Positions 61,194 through 64,000 of a DNA stretch of 64,000 nucleotides are shown one piece after another. Within the stretch, counting starts at the first letter, position 1; every line of letters starts with the position of its first letter. The notes beneath the pieces were generated by a model. It made no database searches and was not told where the DNA came from. It saw nothing but the letters and a program-made list of their open reading frames with translations. This stretch comes from Lachnoclostridium phytofermentans ISDg (lineage in GTDB: Bacteria > Bacillota > Clostridia > Lachnospirales > Lachnospiraceae), in assembly GCF_000018685.1 (NCBI RefSeq), contig NC_010001.1, positions 698,001 through 762,000 of the forward strand. Direction: 5' to 3'. A program made the translations under genes and the position numbers.

Positions 61194-64000
61194 GAGAGAT
61201 AGGAATAAGAAAAACACATGATCGGTTAACAAACAAATTAGTTGATTATATTAAGGCACAGTATTTTGCTGAGAATGATTTGCTTACCGATGCAGCAGAT
61301 GAGCTTCTATTTAATGAAGATACAATATTTCAGGAGCCATTTATTGAAGTTACCAAGAACTATAAAATGTCACAAGATGGTTTTAATTCTTCAAGATTAG
61401 ATTTGGAACGAAAGAATATTCTAAATCAATTAACTAATGCTGAATTAGGTGTTTTTGTAACACCATTCAATCACCAGATAAAAGCAATAGAGCAATATTA
61501 TTCTTCTCATGATGTTATGGTAACTACGGGAACAGGTTCAGGTAAAACAGAATGTTTCTTATGGCCAATTTTAACAGATTTAATATATGAAGCAAGAACG
61601 AATGAAGCTTCCTGGGAACAAGAAGGGATAAGAGCATTAGTGCTATATCCAATGAATGCATTAGTCTCTGACCAGCTAGGAAGAATGAGAAATATTATCG
61701 GTAGAAAAAAAGATGATGCATATCATAAAATACTTTGCAATGGTAAGTATAAGCGGAGAGCCAGATTCGGGATGTATACAGGAAGAACACCGTATGCAGG
61801 AAATGATAATGCGGATAAAAATAAAGATCTTGGTAAGGTAATAGAAAAGAATTATCTAAAGTCAGAAGTATATGAAGAGTTATTAAAAGTTGGCCGAATT
61901 CCTTCAAAAGATTTAACGAAGTTTGCTGAACATTTATCAAGGGGAGTTCAAGTTACGGGAAAATTGGATTCAGAATTGTATACACGTGGAGAAATGCAAA
62001 AAATCTGTCCGGATATTCTTATTACAAATTATTCCATGTTAGAATATATGTTAATGCGTCCGATTGAAGAGGAATTATGGAGTAAAACAATTAAATGGCT
62101 AAATGCATCTGAGGATAACAAATTGTTACTTGTCATTGATGAAGCACATATGTATCGAGGAGCCTCGGGTGGTGAGGTAGCTTTACTGATACGAAGATTA
62201 ATGAATAAATTAAATATTTCATCTAATAAAATGAAGTGTATTCTTACAAGTGCTAGCGTTCCATATGATAAAAATGATGAATTGCAAAAGTTTGCTTGCG
62301 GTCTTACGGGAAGAGTATATCAAGAAAATCAATTTTCTATTGTAAGAGAAGAAATAAAAGCAATTAAAAATGCAAAGCGTGGAACATATGAACAAGCGCA
62401 GAGTTATGCGGGATTATCATTAGAAAGTCTTCAGTCAGAAGTTGCATTACGAAAAGGTGAATATGAAAAAATAAGTAGAATGAATCAATGGAGTAAAATC
62501 CCAAAAGATGAAATAGAAATATCACGCTGGTTATATGACAATCTATCTTGTGATTCTTTGATGAAGCAAATTATTACGATTTGTGAAAAGGGAGCAAAGC
62601 CATTATCAAAAATAGCAAAAGAGGTTTTCGAAGATAATGTGCCAAAACAACTTGCTGAACAAGCACTTGAAAGGTTACTGCAATTAGGTATTACAGCAAA
62701 ATCCAGTACAAATAAGGTGTTACTGGGATCTAAGGTTCATATGATGTTCAAAGGATTACAGGGAATATATGTTTGTACCAACCCTAATTGCAAAAAACTG
62801 CATTCTGGTATGGGGATTTACCTTGGATATATTTCTAGTAAATATACAGAGACTTGTCCAGAATGTAATGGAAGAATGTATGAATTAATGATGGATCGTC
62901 GATGTGGTACCTTATATATAAGAGCATTTGATGATCAGAATATTGAAAATTATGATGGTCTTGAATTCCTTTGGTCTAGAAATAACCAGATTATGAAAGA
63001 GCCTAAAGAAATTCATCTATGGATTATGCCAGAGGGTAGAATTGATTTTTTTAAACTAGGAAAGAAGACAGGAAAAGCAAAAAAGAATTCAACGGTTGGA
63101 TATCTTGATTCAAAGACTGGCCTTCTATTTAGAGATGAATCACATGCAGGGGACGAAGGATATTTAAAAGTATTGATTTCAAGTACCTTTAATGAGGATG
63201 TATTAGCATTTACATTCAACACTTGCCCGAATTGTGGTAGAGATCATAATAAAATAACTCCATTTTTAACAAGAGGTAATGAACCCTTTGCCAATATAGT
63301 AAAAGAACAATTTGAGGTTCAACCAGATATAAAGTCAGAGTTAAAAAATGGAGGAAAGAAAGTATTGCTTTTTTCTGATAGTAGACAAAGAGCAGCTACT
63401 TTAGCACGTGATATGACAATTGCTTCAGATGGTGATTCAGGCAGACAAGCAATCTTTATGGCACAAAAACTTTTAGATGATAGCTCCGGAGAAAGTACAA
63501 TCGACTTGTTATATTATGCTTTTCTAAAAGTCGTGTATGATAATAAGCTTAGCTTCTTTTATGGAAAAGAAAAGGAGATGTTCAAGAGGCAGCTAAAGAA
63601 ATATGAAGAACTTTATTCATCTCGAACTATTCGGAAATTCGATAGACTCAAGTCTAATATAGGAAATCCACCAGATATGTTTTATCAGTTACTATTAAAG
63701 AATATTAGTGATAGTTATAGATCATTGAATAACTTAGGTTTAGCACAGGTAGTATTAGCTGATCAAGGGGACGCGGGAGAGGAAATTGAATACCAAATTC
63801 TTGAGAAAGTTGAAAATTTAACAGGTATCTCAGGTACAGATGTATACAGCATCTATAATACTTGGATTCAATATTTAATTGTTAATAAAATTGCCATTTT
63901 CCCTGAAATAGGCGATGATGTAAGAGATAGTATTTTAGCATATGAGCGAGGGAGATTTGGTATTGATGAAATTGCAAAATTCCCAGAATTTCTAAATGAT
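61190..64000 (+). CDS. Large DEAH-box helicase with zinc-ribbon motifs, DruE/MrfA (DUF1998)-like, C-terminus beyond window
   Basis: The frame stays open for 937 codons to the window end. Motifs: Walker A TTGTGSGKTECFLWP (about residues 119-133), motif Ia VLYPMNALVSDQLGRMR, TGRTPYAG, ITNYSMLEYMLMRP, Walker B LLVIDEAHMYRGASGGEVALLIRRL, motif III TSASVP. CTNPNC ... CPECN and CPNCGRD pairs suggest zinc ribbons between the two RecA domains, and KKVLLFSDSRQRAATLARDM opens the second RecA domain. This is the build of the large helicases of Druantia (DruE), DISARM (DrmA) and MrfA/YprA; the DUF1998 end would lie outside the window. It is expected to act on nucleic acids, probably in phage defence. Confidence 0.75.
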   Translation, partial: MREIGIRKTHDRLTNKLVDYIKAQYFAENDLLTDAADELLFNEDTIFQEPFIEVTKNYKMSQDGFNSSRLDLERKNILNQLTNAELGVFVTPFNHQIKAIEQYYSSHDVMVTTGTGSGKTECFLWPILTDLIYEARTNEASWEQEGIRALVLYPMNALVSDQLGRMRNIIGRKKDDAYHKILCNGKYKRRARFGMYTGRTPYAGNDNADKNKDLGKVIEKNYLKSEVYEELLKVGRIPSKDLTKFAEHLSRGVQVTGKLDSELYTRGEMQKICPDILITNYSMLEYMLMRPIEEELWSKTIKWLNASEDNKLLLVIDEAHMYRGASGGEVALLIRRLMNKLNISSNKMKCILTSASVPYDKNDELQKFACGLTGRVYQENQFSIVREEIKAIKNAKRGTYEQAQSYAGLSLESLQSEVALRKGEYEKISRMNQWSKIPKDEIEISRWLYDNLSCDSLMKQIITICEKGAKPLSKIAKEVFEDNVPKQLAEQALERLLQLGITAKSSTNKVLLGSKVHMMFKGLQGIYVCTNPNCKKLHSGMGIYLGYISSKYTETCPECNGRMYELMMDRRCGTLYIRAFDDQNIENYDGLEFLWSRNNQIMKEPKEIHLWIMPEGRIDFFKLGKKTGKAKKNSTVGYLDSKTGLLFRDESHAGDEGYLKVLISSTFNEDVLAFTFNTCPNCGRDHNKITPFLTRGNEPFANIVKEQFEVQPDIKSELKNGGKKVLLFSDSRQRAATLARDMTIASDGDSGRQAIFMAQKLLDDSSGESTIDLLYYAFLKVVYDNKLSFFYGKEKEMFKRQLKKYEELYSSRTIRKFDRLKSNIGNPPDMFYQLLLKNISDSYRSLNNLGLAQVVLADQGDAGEEIEYQILEKVENLTGISGTDVYSIYNTWIQYLIVNKIAIFPEIGDDVRDSILAYERGRFGIDEIAKFPEFLND

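Noticed and set aside
56629..64000. DISARM system
   Set aside because: The helicase resembles DrmA-type enzymes in general build, but no methyltransferase, PLD or separate DUF1998 gene is seen in the window. The sequence past 64000 could change this.
1..64000. tRNA or rRNA genes
   Set aside because: No cloverleaf-type sequences or rRNA signatures were noticed in the spacers; a dedicated scan was not possible.

Overview
The window looks like a chromosomal segment of a low-GC Firmicute, most likely a Lachnospiraceae clostridium close to Lachnoclostridium (Clostridium) phytofermentans. This is inferred from gene families, the AT-rich base composition, strong GGAGG ribosome sites, the SLH and class B sortase envelope genes, YesM/YesN regulation and a GH112 phosphorylase locus. 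No database search was possible, so species and family calls rest on recognition of motifs.

Layout. 1-1220 (minus strand): the start of a Mg2+ P-type ATPase gene behind a leader with its own small ORF, then an orphan winged-helix regulator. 1374-1621 is a minisatellite. 1850-6553: two paralogous fusions of a pyruvyl-transferase-like domain, a 2[4Fe-4S] ferredoxin and an FrhB domain; the second has a repeat-expanded linker. 6732-16887: housekeeping genes, namely apt, the (p)ppGpp synthetase/hydrolase, an MBL-fold hydrolase, hemZ, an HD-GYP protein, hisS, aspS, a DUF1294 membrane protein and a cold-shock protein. 17212-21307: galM, upp, a REC-Hpt protein and a small membrane protein. 21514-24869: a cobalamin riboswitch controlling a btuFCD-type ABC importer. 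25380-28944: a secreted YcdB/SLH protein, a gene remnant and mecA. 29006-30437: a complete ISL3-type insertion sequence with a perfect 8-bp target duplication. 30797-33383: a chemoreceptor and a class B sortase.

33604-45652 is a catabolic locus for galacto-N-biose/lacto-N-biose. A LacI regulator faces an operon of a nucleotidyltransferase, a NahK-like sugar 1-kinase and galE. An AraC regulator faces an importer (lipoprotein and two permeases), a 58-residue membrane peptide and the GH112 phosphorylase. The importer brings in the disaccharide, the phosphorylase splits it into Gal-1-P and HexNAc, and kinase, nucleotidyltransferase and epimerase feed the products onward. The locus encodes no importer ATPase, so a shared ATPase elsewhere is probably used. 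45784-49219 is a YesM/YesN two-component pair, divergent from a second sugar importer of the ribose/galactose type (49501-54217) followed by an arabinose/fucose-isomerase-like enzyme (54520-56019).

56629-64000 (cut by the window end) is a tightly packed operon of three unfamiliar proteins and a large DEAH helicase. The proteins are one with a CoiA-like zinc region, one with a coiled coil and a degenerate AAA-like domain, and one of 351 residues. This is the accessory, probably anti-phage, part of the window; order and sizes recall Druantia type I without its first gene, which is an inference from memory.

The intergenic regions are unusually rich in tandem repeats, dispersed elements and hairpins. 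Two 61-nt copies of a structured element lie before btuF and the SLH gene, and several genes carry a hairpin ending just upstream of the ribosome site.
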